DNA from: Populus alba
Lineage: Eukaryota > Streptophyta > Magnoliopsida > Malpighiales > Salicaceae
Length of the DNA stretch: 64,000 nt
Direction of reading: 5' to 3'
Assembly (NCBI RefSeq): GCF_005239225.2
Contig: NC_133295.1
Location: 6,262,001 to 6,326,000, forward strand
In this document: positions 1-13,048 of the stretch, piece by piece
How the letters are laid out: every line of letters begins with the position of its first letter
How positions within the stretch are numbered: position 1 is the first letter of the stretch
Notes under the pieces: generated by a model
The model's input: only the letters and a program-made list of their open reading frames with translations
Told to the model about the DNA's origin: nothing
Database searches by the model: none
Made by a program: the position numbers and the translations under genes

Positions 1-637
1 CAGAATCAATAACCAGTAGTACATTATTCACATAACAAGTAGGAACCCAACATGAAAATTATCATAAGAGATTTTTTAAAACCAATAGTATCCTATACAA
101 TCCAGTCATAAAATATCTAACCCTCTCTCTCAACCAGGAGAATATCCAAACTGAAAGGGTTTCACCCATACAAGTTGAAATCATGTGTTCATCCAAGCTT
201 GATATTGTAACTCATAAAGCAAATATGAAGACATTATGGGAAGTTCGAGTTGAGATTCTCCCACTTAGTCATTCCAGGGAAATGAATTCCCAGAGGGGAC
301 TTTTGAGTAGTTTTTTACATGGAAAGATGACTGTGTCGTAATAGATTTGCACCATACTTCATTTTGGGAATGATGGGATCTTCTGGCACAGGGACATAAG
401 ATTTCCAATCACATTTATTGCTTTTTCATGGAATTAAAAATACCTGAGTTTCCTACAAAAGTTATTGTATTTTCAGACCTGCTATTCAAGTGACATCTCT
501 TCCAAATTATGAACTCAATATCTCTTCAAATAAATCTTCAAGGAAGAATTCATTTGTCCATTTTTTATTTTCCCAACAAATAATAGTTAACTAGACATTG
601 GGAGCTGGAAGAAGCTGTGATCAAATGAAAACTGCAG
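1..637 (-). other. 3' flank and probable 3' UTR of the Pumilio gene
   Basis: No separate gene is visible. This AT-rich stretch lies downstream of the Pumilio stop codon and probably holds its 3' UTR and polyadenylation region. The transcript end cannot be fixed from sequence alone. Confidence 0.45.
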
Positions 638-3600
638 TCAAGCTACTCTAAAGGGGTCTCCTGATGTCCAACTTGCAATAGATAGTGAAGCAATACAAAA
701 TTTCAAATACATGTAGAATTAGTGAAACTAAAAAGCTTATACCTTCTCCAAATTGCTGTTCAAACCTAGCAACAATGTGCTTCCCATAAGTATATTTCTT
801 CAGAGCATGCACATGTGTTCTTATGCGATTAAGCAACATTGCCCGCTGGATATCAGTACAAGTGTCAAGAATCTTCTGGACCACATAATTTGCATATTGG
901 TCCTTCATCATTATCTAAACATAGCAACAGGGAAAAATGACACATTTAGAACTCTTTCAAAAACTAATTACATAATACAATCCCATAAGGAAATGCAGAA
1001 TTTCAAACTTCAAAGTGAAATTGAACTAGAGAATGAAGGTATTGGCAAGCACGCAAGGGAAACATTATAACAAGAAACAGACCCATTTGTGCCTACAATT
1101 AAGATTTGAGAGTGAGAAAATTTATCGTGATGATTAGAGATTCTCGATATATGAGCACGCGCTCTGAGAGTGAGAAAATTTGAGAAAATCTGGAAAATTA
1201 TCGTGTAAACTGCTAAAGGAGTAAAGAAAACATGTGTGATTGCAAATAACTATCAGTGATGATTAGAGTAAATCTTGGACTCTGGCACACTAATGAAATG
1301 ACAATTTGGAGCTCATTGTTGATTTTGATTCTCATATGAGATAAAAAGATTTAAGATATACTTTGGACTCTGGCACACTAATGAAATGACAATTTCGAGC
1401 TCATTGTTGATTTTGATTCTCATATGAGATAAAGAGTTAAGATGCAAGTTCATATTTCTTTTGCAGTTATTAATAGAACACTGTTGTATATCAAACAAAA
1501 AATGAACAATAGAGAAATCCTCAACATGCTAAGATTTTCATCCTTCGAAGCCTTGAAAGTTTATGAAGGAAAATGGAATGCCATAATAGTCTAAATATAA
1601 CAAATTCACTCAAATGCTTCAAAGTTTGATACCATAACAAAGGAGTTGTGCAACTCATACTGATACCTAAGCATAAAAAATAGCTTCTGGACATTATAAG
1701 CATGATTTAAATGCTGTTGGAAAAATGGAGAAATGCATGTTAGTTTATTAACTTTAAGTCTAGTAAGTGCATTGCTTTCCCTTCACCTACGATGCCAATC
1801 AAAGACACAGTTCAATTTGTTTACAATATAAGAAAAAAATTATTTAAAATGGTACACACAAGAACATACACCATGTATAGTATTTAGAAGCTGAAGGCAG
1901 TGAGAATGTTGGCAAAATGTGTTGGTGATAAAAAGTAGCAGCTAATATGCTTTCTGTCAATGAGTTTAGAGAAATTCCATAAATTCTGATTTTAATTATT
2001 CACGGTGACCTCAGCAGAGCAACTAAGCTACCTGTTAGAAAGGTTGATATGCTGAAGGATTTTAAAACTAAATAAAAATAGTTTCACTAGACTCACCAAT
2101 AGATTATCGTTTCCTTCATTTTGTCCAAGAATCTCCTGAATTATTATTTCCCGCTCAGTGGTACCACCATACTCCAAACATTTCTCAACAACATTGGACG
2201 CAAACTTATGCTGGCTGAGTGTAACAATATGCCCCGACAATTTGCTAATAATTTGGCATCTTTCATGAGGTTTTCCCCTCTCCAATACATGCTGTTATGA
2301 ATACACGCATCATTATTAATACGGCAATTGAAACATGAAATTAAAGTCCCATTGGATAACTTGGCAACTTTCATGGAATTCACCATTAACACAGTAACTA
2401 AAACATGAATTCACATTGAATACAGAATAGGAGGAAGGTTTAAGCTTAATTCCATGTTGCAATTGGATAATAGATCTGCATCCAAGTCATAGTGCTACAC
2501 TGTAACACTCTAACTTGACGCAGATCTATCTTTCAGGAATTGTACATTGGGAGTTCAAGTATCTAAAGATTTCTTATTCTTCCTCCCCCAAACATAAATA
2601 TTAATCCCCTTTCCCCAATAACAATTCCCATCCCCCAAAATTTACCAAACAAAATTAATTGTCACTATATCAACACTATCAAACCATTTCACCCTATACC
2701 AAACCCACCCCAAATATAAAGAAGATTTTTAGAAAGAATGAATTGCTTGCTATAAATTCCAAGGTGATACAGCACAAAAGATGCACTGACCTGAGTAACA
2801 TAATTTCCATACTGGTCTTGCGCAAGAATGCATACAGAGTCCAAGATCTCATCCACTATGAACTGACATTGCAGCTCATCCGCACAACGCTCTAGAACTC
2901 TCTACAATAAACCAAATGTATCAATGTTCAATAATGTTCTGATAGACAACCATAGGCGGGAGAGGAAAAGAGAGCAGGTGAGCTTCCAACACACCAGTCA
3001 AGTCTAACATACCTGTATGACACGGCAACCATAAGGATGCATGGAAAGTGTTGCAACTTCACCACGGAAGGCAGAGATTATAAATCCAATTTTTTCTGCT
3101 GGAACACTCTCAATGCACTTCTGTATGACATGATTACCATTCTGATCACGTACACACTTCATAACATGTCCATCCAATTCACGAACAAGCTGTGCTTTTT
3201 GATCAAGTTCAATCACATCAAGTGCCTAAGAGCATCATAGGATCAAAATCAATGCGATTCCAACATAACAAAGAGGAGAAGGTTTATATTCTGAATAGGA
3301 AGCAATTAATTAAATATCTAACATCAAATTTCATCCGGACATCTGTTAAAGAAACCAAAAAAAAAAAAAGCATTATTCAATCAAGGCTTCCACGGCAGAC
3401 ATTGGACATGTTAAAAATATTTACTTTTCTGCATGATGACTGCACATCAAAAAAAAAACCCTAAATTGCTGAAAACTCGCTCCTTTCCCAATTGGATCAG
3501 GCAAAATTGGGTTTCTTTAGCTTGGTTGCTGGTTCAGATAAGATATCCATTTAGTCAGATACTCAGATTGATCCACAACTCTTTTAAGATTTTCACCAAC

Positions 3601-6600
3601 ACTTGGAATTTTGTGGCAAGGACCAGAACCACAGGAGGCTCATTTTTGTGCCGCAGCTGCATCATGGACCAGTGGTGAGATAAGACCTAATGGTCCATAA
3701 ATTCACACAATGTACATAAAATGAATTGAAAAACTGTGTCTTAAATTAAACGATTCCTTTTAATTTCCTAAAGCCCATCCATTTTCTCTATCTTTCAGAA
3801 ATGTAAAGGCTAGCATCTTGTGATTAGCGTCAGAGAGCATGCATAACGAACCCTCTTGATTCCTGCACCTGACAATAAAAATGGCTTAATGCCAGAGTTG
3901 ATGTGGGATCAGTATTGATGGAGCACCTAACACCAATGAGAAGCTTGGCATTCCTATTCTTACTAAGTACTGGCAGCCTGTATGCAAGTGTCTACACAAT
4001 CATGGCCACCAAAGAATGCTGGCACTGGGCTTCTCCTTGATCAATGGGGATTCTTGTTGGCTGATGAACTGGGAAAGGTAGCTTATATAGAGATAGTTAC
4101 CCAATCTAAAAAAATGTGAATCATAATCACACATTTCAGGGTGCTGAACTCAATGAGGGTAGGCAACCCCATCTGAGGAAACTGCCAGGAGGCCCAGGAC
4201 AGCCTTCAATAGGCTGCCTATTGTAGGGATGAAGAGAAATGGAAGACAGGATGGTCTCCCTTAACTCAAGATCAAGACATAAAAATAATCTGATTATAAG
4301 AAAAAATGGCCAAACTAATAGTTGTTATTTTGAATAGGCAGAAATTCAATAATGGGGCTAATGCAAATCTGACAATCATTATAATCTTGCAACTAATTGA
4401 ATACAAAATTATCTACCTAAAACACAAAACAGTTTAAAACCCAGCTCAACCAAAGTGTTGTGGAATTTTAGGAACACGATAAAAACAAGCAATCATACTT
4501 GTCACACAAGTTAACTCATATAACTATATTGAGTATACAAAGAAATAGCTCAGGCTTCATTGAAGCTGTATCCATCTTTATGATTTAACCAAATTCCTGA
4601 ACATCTCAATTTCTGGTAGGTTTCTCTCTCAGGCCCGCTCAGATGACAAATAGAACCATCAGAATATCCACAAGGACCACAACCTAACTTTATGAAATTG
4701 GTCACATCAGCAAGAATCCTGAAATTGGTCACATCAGCAAGAATCCCGAAATTGGTCACATCAGCAAGAATCCATTCAGGATTCAAATTTCCCTTCTTTT
4801 ACCTTTCTTTTTATACTTTCATACATTCAATAGTACACATAAGGGGAACATCAAGTAGGCAACCAGTATGAAAAACAACATGATCAAATGCACCTTAATC
4901 TAAATGAATGAAAATACAAGACTACATAAATATCATGGACAGAGGTTTAGACCCAAAAACTTTCCAAAAGTTGCTCTATATAAGCCATTATTACACTTAG
5001 GAGAGATATGGAAAAAAGTTCCAGCAAAAAAAAGCCTAGTGACAACATTTGCAATCAGAAATCCCAGGTATCTTTCATTGACTGGTACATTTCCATGCCA
5101 ATGAAAATAACCAGCAAAGTACTGGAATTTGAAAGCAATCTACATCAGATGGCAATAGAAATAACCACAAATTTGCTGGAAGAAACATTCTACCACAGCT
5201 CCACAAGTATATGAATCTCAACCATGCCTAACTTTATGATGTTACACAAACCCCTAAGAAGCTCACATGATTAACAAAATTTACAAAAGGTATATACTCC
5301 AGTGATATCCCAAAGCAATTCTTACTTGTAACCAGAGAATTTGCCCAAAAGAAACATGAGTAAATGGTATTTCCATTGTGTAAAGCAGTGCTAAGGCACA
5401 CTAAAGCGCTAAAGGCTATTAGAGAATAGAGCCTAGATGCAAGGTGCTCAGTGAGGAGTGCACCAAAGCAAAATAAGGCACTGCCTTTATTGTAAATTTA
5501 TGATTTTTTATAGTAAGCGGATCAGAAAAAAAATTGATAGTATAAGTAAAAAAAAAATGCAGAAATGAATGATAAATGATCTATGTAGCCTATCTATCAC
5601 CTCAAATGGTTGAGCATTGTGCCACTGCGGAAAGGTTGTGAATCAAAATTCTACATCAACAATGTAAGTTTTTTAATCCTATCCAATAATTTGCAAAACA
5701 TTATTAATCATACCGATATGGTTAAATATGCCTGGTGACCACCTTAAAAAAATAATTGATAAACTAGTAAGAAATACATCCTCAAAAAAACAAATAATTA
5801 GTTAAGTAGAGAGGCATCTTCATCTAGACACAAAGAAGAGTGCCTCTAGAGCCACACCTAGGTGAAGGGCTTTGGCTAGCACATAAAAATTGTTTTCATC
5901 ATGGGGGCAAGTTTCTAGTCCCTAAGGCGCACTTGGAGCATTCTTTTAGCCACATTTGAGTAAACAAAAGTCAGTGCAAGACACAATGAAACATCCTATA
6001 GCTATTCCCACACCTTGTATACAGAATCATTATGCATATGTTATACCGAATCATTATGCATTTGTTTTCTTTGCATGCAAGCAGTCAATCACAGACAGAA
6101 AATCAGAAGCTACTAAATGGTTGTGTGGAATACATGATAACAATGTCCCACAAGAATCACACATACCTTTTGGATTACCCGACAGCCATACATCTGCAAA
6201 CTTAGATGTAAAATCTGACCAGTAAGCTGAATAGCAAGTTCCTTCCTCTGCTCAGTGCTTCCATACTCAAAAAACTGCAAGTATACAAAAAGAAAATGAA
6301 ACCAAGACAATCAGCATTGTCAGCAAGTGGTGAGCATAGCACCAAAAAATTGCATTTTTTAAGCACTCACTTTCTGAATAACATAGTTGCCAAAAACATC
6401 AGTCATTAATTTGGAAGCATAAGGAAGAACTTCTTTAAATACAGATGCCTTCTCTTCAGCATTGCAATTCTCTAACTTCTGCTGAATAAATCGGCTACCA
6501 TGTTGATCAGCACTGAAGTTTAAAAAGTCTTCATCATTCAACTTTTCAATATAAAAGAAACAAAAACAATGAAAGTAAACTCAGTAAGGACTTGCCTAAA

Positions 6601-9275
6601 TTCAATAATGTTCCCTAAAATATCAGACAACTCAAATCTGCGGCCTTTGCCAGATTTCAACTCCTCAAGAAAATTATATATTTTAGGGTCATTAAAACTC
6701 TCTGATCCTCTTTGACCTCGCCATCCAGAATGTACAGCCGCATATCTTCCACTGCCTGGTGAGAACCTCAATTCATTTCTCCCTCCAGAATTACCAGTTC
6801 CCCCCACTGGGGATCCTGGAAAAACAGGGCTAGCAAGTGGTGATGTGGGGTACTGCAATATACCCATGTTTGGAGAATTTCCAAAATAGGGAAGATTCAT
6901 CATCTGCCCTCTACCTTGATTCAGATTACTTGCTCCACCTCTCTGATGAAGCAATTTCTGATCCTCCAAGCCAGCAGCAACCTCAGATCCTTTCTTTGAG
7001 TCAGGAGCATTGTTTTGTCTCCCAATAACACCACCTCCAGATGCCAATGGATCAAATTGACTAGATGCATTATATGCCAGTCCATAAGGCTGTTGATAGT
7101 ATTGCATATATACAGGATCAGTAAATGAAGGTTGAACTGCATACCCAAGCTGCCCAAAGAACTTGTTATAGTGTTGCACATCAGCTCCGTGGGCAATGCC
7201 TCCCCCGCTTGAAGCCCCAGACATTCCGGCATTAAAGTTTTGACTAACAGAGCCATCAAAAACCATTGGAACTGTACCATGAGGGGGGTATCCAGCAACA
7301 TACGGAGGAATAACATTTGAATTCAGAGCATAACCCCCTGTGCCATATTGTGGAGCACATAATCCTGGAGCCTGTAGATTTGGGTAAAATGGATTTGGTG
7401 AAGTCATGTAGCCAGCTGTTGCATAAAGAGGAGGTGTGAACCCAGATGACTGCAATACCGGCTGCACCTCTGCTGAGAACTTTGATGGGCCATGGAGAGC
7501 TTCGTCCACATCAATGTATGCAGAATTTACTCCCTGATGACCTATTTGAGACTTGGCACTTTGAACTTGAAATAAATTGTTCGGCTGTTGGTGGACTTGG
7601 TGTTGCTGCACATGGCTTTGGTAGCTGTGTTGCCACTGCTCTTGATTTGTTTGCTCCTTGGGATTCTGAAGGCTAGATATATTAAGATCCTTCATTCCAG
7701 GTTCAATAACGTTGACGTCTGCTGTATTTAAAAATCCTTTGCTACGAGGTGGTTTGGGTTGTATGGTTCCTGTACGATTACGAGACAATGAGCTTGAAAC
7801 AGGAGCAACTAGGGGATCAGCATTCAAAGGTAGCCCCACAGTTTTTGTACCTAGAATTGATGGAACAGCATTGGATGTGCTAACAGTGGGGTCAGGCAAG
7901 GAACTAGAAACAATATCATGATCAGCTGGTTCATCTGTCATTCCAGAGCTTAAGGAGCGAGACTGGTTATATACAGGAGATGGAGTGCGAGGGAAATCCT
8001 CCTGTAAATGTGAATCAATAAATAACACGTGCATAATAATGTAATTCAAAAGGAACAAAGATAAAAGAATCAATCTCCTTTTTTTCATGCTAATGTTAAG
8101 CCAATAAGCAGCATACTGAGCATATAAATTACATTAAATGATGGTCAATTTTTATTTTAGTTCAACCTTATAGAATTAGGATTGCTATGTTTACTGTTGT
8201 TTTGTTGGAACAAATGAAATTTACAGTTAAATTTACAAACCAAAACATCTCTGAACTATAGTGTGGTACATCCATGATTAACTTAATCAACAAAAATACA
8301 AAAGAAAGAAACATGAAGCCAAAATTTGAGGTTAACAATGAAGTCACTATTACATATTAAATATATCCAAGCATGAGTGGTGCCTAACTAATGAAGAACA
8401 TGTTGTTGCAGACAAACTCCAACACAGACGAAATTCAAATGGAACACGACTAGAAGCTAGTAATGACAAACTTCAGTCAGTTATGGAATTTACATGCTAC
8501 AACTAACAACTCTTCCATTTGCATCAGAGTAATGTAGCTAACAATTATCAAGGGAAAGCTATCTGAAAGGCAGGGAAATTAAGTGTCAACCCAACAGGAA
8601 AGTAAATTATATAAAGAGGTATCCAAGCACAGTAATTAACTGTCAAATCAAAGAGCAATTCCTAGAAATGAAAATATCTACCTGAATTAAATCAACCAAG
8701 CTTTTGGATTGGCCTGCCAATGAAGCAGCAGCCTCACCAGACCAAAACCCATTTGTTGTGTTGACTAAACTTTCCACAGGCTGCTTGGGTGAGTGATCAT
8801 CCTCCAACTCTTCCTTGTGTGTAGAAAGTACTCCTTGCGACAAATGCAAGGAACTGTTACTGCTGTCATCTATTGGAGTCAATCCCCAATTAGTACCAAA
8901 CTTAACAGCATGGTGTTCTGCAAGTTGATTCTCCGTTGGGATGGGTGAGGTGTTTGGGTTGGCACCAGTACCATAATAAGATACATATGACTGCTTCTCT
9001 GAGTCAAACTCTTGAAGAGCATCATTTGAACGCCCCAACCTAGGATTAAGGTTGGAATTTTGGTGGAAAATGAGGTTGTTTATGGCCAAAAAGGAGCCTT
9101 CCATATTTGGGGGTGCACTTCCACTTCGATTAGGGACTGTGTCTCTCCCACTTCCATAGAATCTTTGACCCTTTCTAGGAAATCCCAACTCCTCCACTGC
9201 CATATTAGGAGTTGGTGGTGCAAAGGTTGCTGGCTCCTTGTGCGAGGGCATTCTAAGTGGACTTTCCGTTGCCAT
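638..9275 (-). CDS. Pumilio/PUF RNA-binding protein (APUM5-like), 9 coding exons
   Basis: Post-transcriptional regulator that binds mRNA 3' UTRs in the cytoplasm. Coding exons, read on the minus strand: 9275-8682, 8001-6596, 6512-6371, 6274-6167, 3225-3013, 2901-2791, 2291-2097, 914-743, 660-638. They sum to 2964 nt (987 aa). The N-terminal ~650 residues are low-complexity with the NABP-like start seen in plant PUMs ([12 protein letters not shown]). Eight PUF repeats follow; their base-reading residues are SR/Q, NY/Q, CR/Q, NH/Q, CR/Q, NY/Q, SN/E, NY/Q. By the PUF code these read 5'-UGUAUAUA-3'. All junctions are GT-AG except intron 2 (6595-6513), which has a GC donor but keeps the frame (EF-S-ADQHG). 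The ATG at 9275 starts the family's MATESP-type N-terminus. The last 23-nt exon is the least certain. The PUM5/6 subgroup is inferred from the N-terminus. Confidence 0.93.
1275..1438. repeat. 88-bp tandem duplication in the last large Pumilio intron
   Basis: The segment starting ttggactctggcacacta at 1275 recurs at 1363 with very few changes, through gattctcatatgagataaa. It lies in the intron between exons 7 and 8. Confidence 0.8.
3226..6166 (-). other. Long intron 4 of the Pumilio gene
   Basis: This 2.9-kb intron separates PUF repeat 3 (exon 4) from the exon that starts ALDVIELD. It holds the 27-bp minisatellite and A-rich stretches. No nested coding gene or recognisable transposon was seen. 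Confidence 0.75.
4694..4774. repeat. 27-bp minisatellite, three copies, in a Pumilio intron
   Basis: Three head-to-tail copies of a 27-bp unit beginning gaaattggtcacatcagc, nearly identical. They sit in the 2.9-kb intron between exons 4 and 5. The unit length is a multiple of three, so it translates as a repeat on the minus strand, but it is intronic and that reading frame is not a gene. Confidence 0.9.
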
Positions 9276-10270
9276 ATTGCTAAACTATTATTATTATGGT
9301 GCTCTTTCCCAATTAAGGAGTGACAGGATATCTCACATAGTCCCCTGAAAAAGATGCATCAATTTACCATGGTCATGAGTAATAAGGAAAAATCAAGCTA
9401 AAGATGTGACTCCGCTATTCGGAGACGCATAAATGCTAGATTGTAAAGAAAATTGTAGAATTGCATAAAACCACAAGTGCATTGAGAGAAATTGTCATGT
9501 TGGTTCGTTGGGAATTCTTAATTCAACATCCCAAAGAGTTTCCCTTCTGTCATTGTGAGGGGTTTAGGTTCAATTAGAAGTCGTTCACCATGCATATGGC
9601 TATGAAAACACACAGAAAGAATCAGCAAAAGAATTCACAACATTAAGACTCTCTAGTTGGTTGCTAAAAAAAAAGCTAAATAAATAAGATAAAAGAAGAC
9701 TTCCAAACGGCAGAACCAAGCACTTCACTCTAACCCGGTTGAATCGAGTTCCTAACTATTTGGAATTCAGGAGAAAAAAAAAAAGTTCCAGACTTTTCAA
9801 TTCTCTTGCTTTCCTCATCAACAAAACAAAAAGATATTAGGACAGTACCTTCTCTCTAAACTGGCACTAGAACAACCCCTTGTTGTCCAAAACAGCAGCC
9901 ATTTTGCATAAAAACAGAGTCGCTTACACCCCACAAATTCAAAGAAAATAAACAAATAAAATGACTAGAACCCAATTCAAGAAAACAGAAAGTATAGAAA
10001 ATAAACAACGAAACACGAGTATCCAGGAAAGTTATTCCTCTAAAATTCACAAAAAAAAAAATGGTCAAACAATAAAAGGAATAATAGTAACTACCCCATA
10101 TAGTAAAGACAATAACTTTACTCGTCAAGAACCCTAAATGAAACGGTATAGATACTCTTACCTATCAAATTAAGAAGGAAAGATTCACTGTTTAAAACCC
10201 TAGAATAGATTGTTTCTTTTTCTTTCTAGAGCGAAGGAAAGAGCTGTGAGCTAGGAGAGAGCAGCTATAA
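9276..10270 (-). other. 5' leader of the Pumilio gene with a probable 5' UTR intron
   Basis: Upstream of the ATG there is a good acceptor (minus strand ctttttcag, exon resuming at 9344). Candidate donors lie at 9848 (AG|gtactg) and 10161 (ATAG|gtaaga). Pyrimidine/purine-rich sequence near 10200-10265 would suit a leader and promoter. Which donor is used, and where transcription starts, is not decidable here. Confidence 0.4.
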
Positions 10271-12230
10271 AATGATAAATTTGGATTTAGCTGAGGGGAT
10301 ATTTTTGCAAAAAAAAAATAATAATAACAAAAGTGATGTGATGATGCAATAAAGAGGGAAGGAACAAATGCCGGTTGAGGTTTTTGCTAAAATTCGGTCT
10401 GGGTTTTTTTATTGCAAAGACAAAGTAAGGACAAAACAAGAATTGGCCAAAGAATACCGTACGAACATCATAAAGAGTGGGACATTTGACACGTGTACGA
10501 CTTCGCAATGACTTTGTTACCCCGTTCATCCACACCAGCACATCAACAGAGAGCGTAGCAAAAGTAACGTGGAAAGCACATAAAAAATATTTATTGTTAA
10601 AGTTAAATTTTGCTTTTGTCATTAGAAGAAAAATTGAGGTGCTTTGTTTTATACGGTAATTTGATTTTTTTAATTGTTAATTGGTCATTAAAACATAACA
10701 TTGTCAGGAGGTATTTTCACCTTTTTAATATTTTTCATATTCACTTTAAAGTCAAAAATATTAGAGTTGTGAACATGAGTGTTTCTATCTTTTCCTTTTT
10801 AACAAAACAGTAAAAAGTTCTTTTTTTCTCTTAGAATAAAAAAAAATTGAGGCATGTGTTTAAAGGTGTTTTTGTCTTTTTACATGGGCTTCTTTGTTAA
10901 TTCCATAATCATGAAGGGTATTTTGAATTTTTTAATCAAAAAAATATTGGCTTGTTTACCTCACGCATCAACGTGTAAGAGACACCTATATTTTTTAAGT
11001 AGTGCGTACAGCTATAAAAAGTGTGAGCACCTCTCGATGGCTAAATCTATTTTTTTTTTGTCATGTCGTTAAAAGTGTTATCTTCTCCTCTTCCTTCCTA
11101 TGTGACTTGTGATAGAGGCTGATGGATAGTTTAATGCTAGTAATTCTATCTCTCTCTCTCTCTCTCTTATATAGAGGAACACCTTGGCTTTTTATGTTTT
11201 TGGCATTTTAATTTTTTTTCTTGATCCTTTTTATAAAAGTTTTGTTTGTTTTCAAATTAATCTTTCAATTATAATTTGTAATATTAATATAATTGGTTTT
11301 CTTATTAAATATTGAAAATTGTTTTTCAAATAGAATTTGTATGAAAAAAAATTATTATGTTTGAAAAATTATCAAATTGGATTTGAATTAATATTTCTAA
11401 GTGATTTAAATATTATTTTAAAATTACACATAAAACTAATAATTAGAATCGAAGCATGCAATGTATTTAATTATGCATATTAATATGTTGATATGCATGA
11501 TAAATGGTTATGGATATTTAAAGACCAATATGATTGTGTTTTTATGGTTGAATGATTGTAATATTAAATAAAGCATGCATGTTCTGCATTTTCTCTATTT
11601 TTCTTATAGGTTATAAAATTGTTTCCTCATCTAATTCTCCTCAAATATAACTCGAGGTTTCATATACAATTATGTAAATGTTATATAATTTATCAATGTA
11701 GGAATTTTGATAGGAAAATCTATTTTGCAATCTAAAACAAAGAAATAACAACAAAAAAAGGGATACAACCATATTGATTGCAAAAGATGTATGAAGATTT
11801 ACAATAGTTATTTAAGTTTTGACCATCTAATTCTCTTTGATGACTCAAGGGAATTAGTTCAGATATATTCATAATCATCCAATTAGTATGGCATAATAGA
11901 TGTGTATGTTTATGTATAATTGTAATGTATGTTTATTTATTTAATTTAATTTAATTTAATTTGATTTGTTGAGTTACTGAAGGTCATATAAATTAAATAA
12001 AATTCTAGTCCACTAAGAGATCTAAGAGAGATTTCTCAAATTAATAATGAGGGTTATTAATTTGTAAGAAAATAATGGGTGATCAAATTATGATTAAAGA
12101 CCTTATTTAAATTTGATTATAAATATTTATTTATAAAACCAATACTCGTTATTTTTAAATTAATAAGTTGATAGATTACCATGAGTAAAAATAAATATAT
12201 CCTTATATAACATATTTGATGCTAATAAAT
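10271..12230. other. Intergenic AT-rich DNA with a (TC)n microsatellite
   Basis: No gene is supported. A (TC)n run lies at about 11148-11170. The rest is AT-rich and without recognisable coding sequence. Confidence 0.6.
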
Positions 12231-12239
12231 TGATGGAAC

Positions 12240-12900
12240 CAAACTTATTGGACTAGTATCAAAATATGAGAATTGTTCTCAAACTAGAAAGAAAGTTATA
12301 TGTTCTTGAAAATCAAATTTCTTTTGTCCTTAATAAGGACACCGACAATGAAGAAAAGAACTAAATTATCCACATCATATTAATGACGATAAGCAAACTA
12401 AATGTGTGATGTTACCAAGCTTGTCACTTGAATTTCAAAAACAAAATGAATTCTCATATCATAATTATATATCTCAAAAAGTTGTTTAATGCAACTAGTG
12501 GAACTAAAAAGATATAAGACCTTTATGGAAGTGTTCCACTGTAAGGTGATAGAGGGTTCCTTGATGAACACCCATGTTTTGAGCATGATTTGATATTTTA
12601 AGAAATTAGATCAATTGAGCTTTGTTATAAACCATTAGTTAAATGTTGAGTAGGTTTTGCAATTCAAGCATAAAAGCCTACTTAAGGCATCAAGAATGAC
12701 AATGAAACTTTTCATCATTGTGGCAAAGAAAGCCATTATATTAAAAACTATAAAGATTATCTTGCAACTATGAAGGATAAAAAAACTTATTGAAACTTCT
12801 ATGTCAAGTATGTTTAATTTATTGAATAAAAGCAAAATAAACCTATATGTAGGCAATGAAATAAGGCTTGTTGCATTAACTTTAAAAAAGAACATAAATT
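12240..12900 (+). pseudogene. Fossil Ty1/copia gag fragment
   Basis: Discontinuous plus-strand translation matches plant copia gag. A stretch around 12400-12590 reads like the UBN2-type gag domain (CDVTSLSLEFQKQNE, then FHCKVIEGSL). A CCHC-like zinc knuckle remnant lies around 12708-12790 (HHCGKESHYIKNY). Several stops and frameshifts interrupt it, and no LTRs pair around it. Short open frames on either strand here are by-products of this decay. Confidence 0.6.
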
Positions 12901-13048
12901 TTGTTGGCTTTCCATATGTTATAGGACTCTTGTATTATAAATACAAGATCCTAATGCATACAAAAAGGGAAGGAGACACTACAAGAAAACATAAAAGAGC
13001 AAACAATACAAAAAAAACCTAAACCTATTACAATATAACTAAAACAAG

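Noticed and set aside
4550..4786. Minus-strand frame with three repeats of ILADVTNF
   Set aside because: The repeat is the 27-bp minisatellite in a Pumilio intron; no start context, splice sites or homology.
6921..7316. Minus-strand 131-codon open frame inside Pumilio exon 2, and plus-strand frames at 7446-7921
   Set aside because: They are out-of-frame shadows of the long low-complexity Pumilio exon, which has clear family sequence in its own frame.
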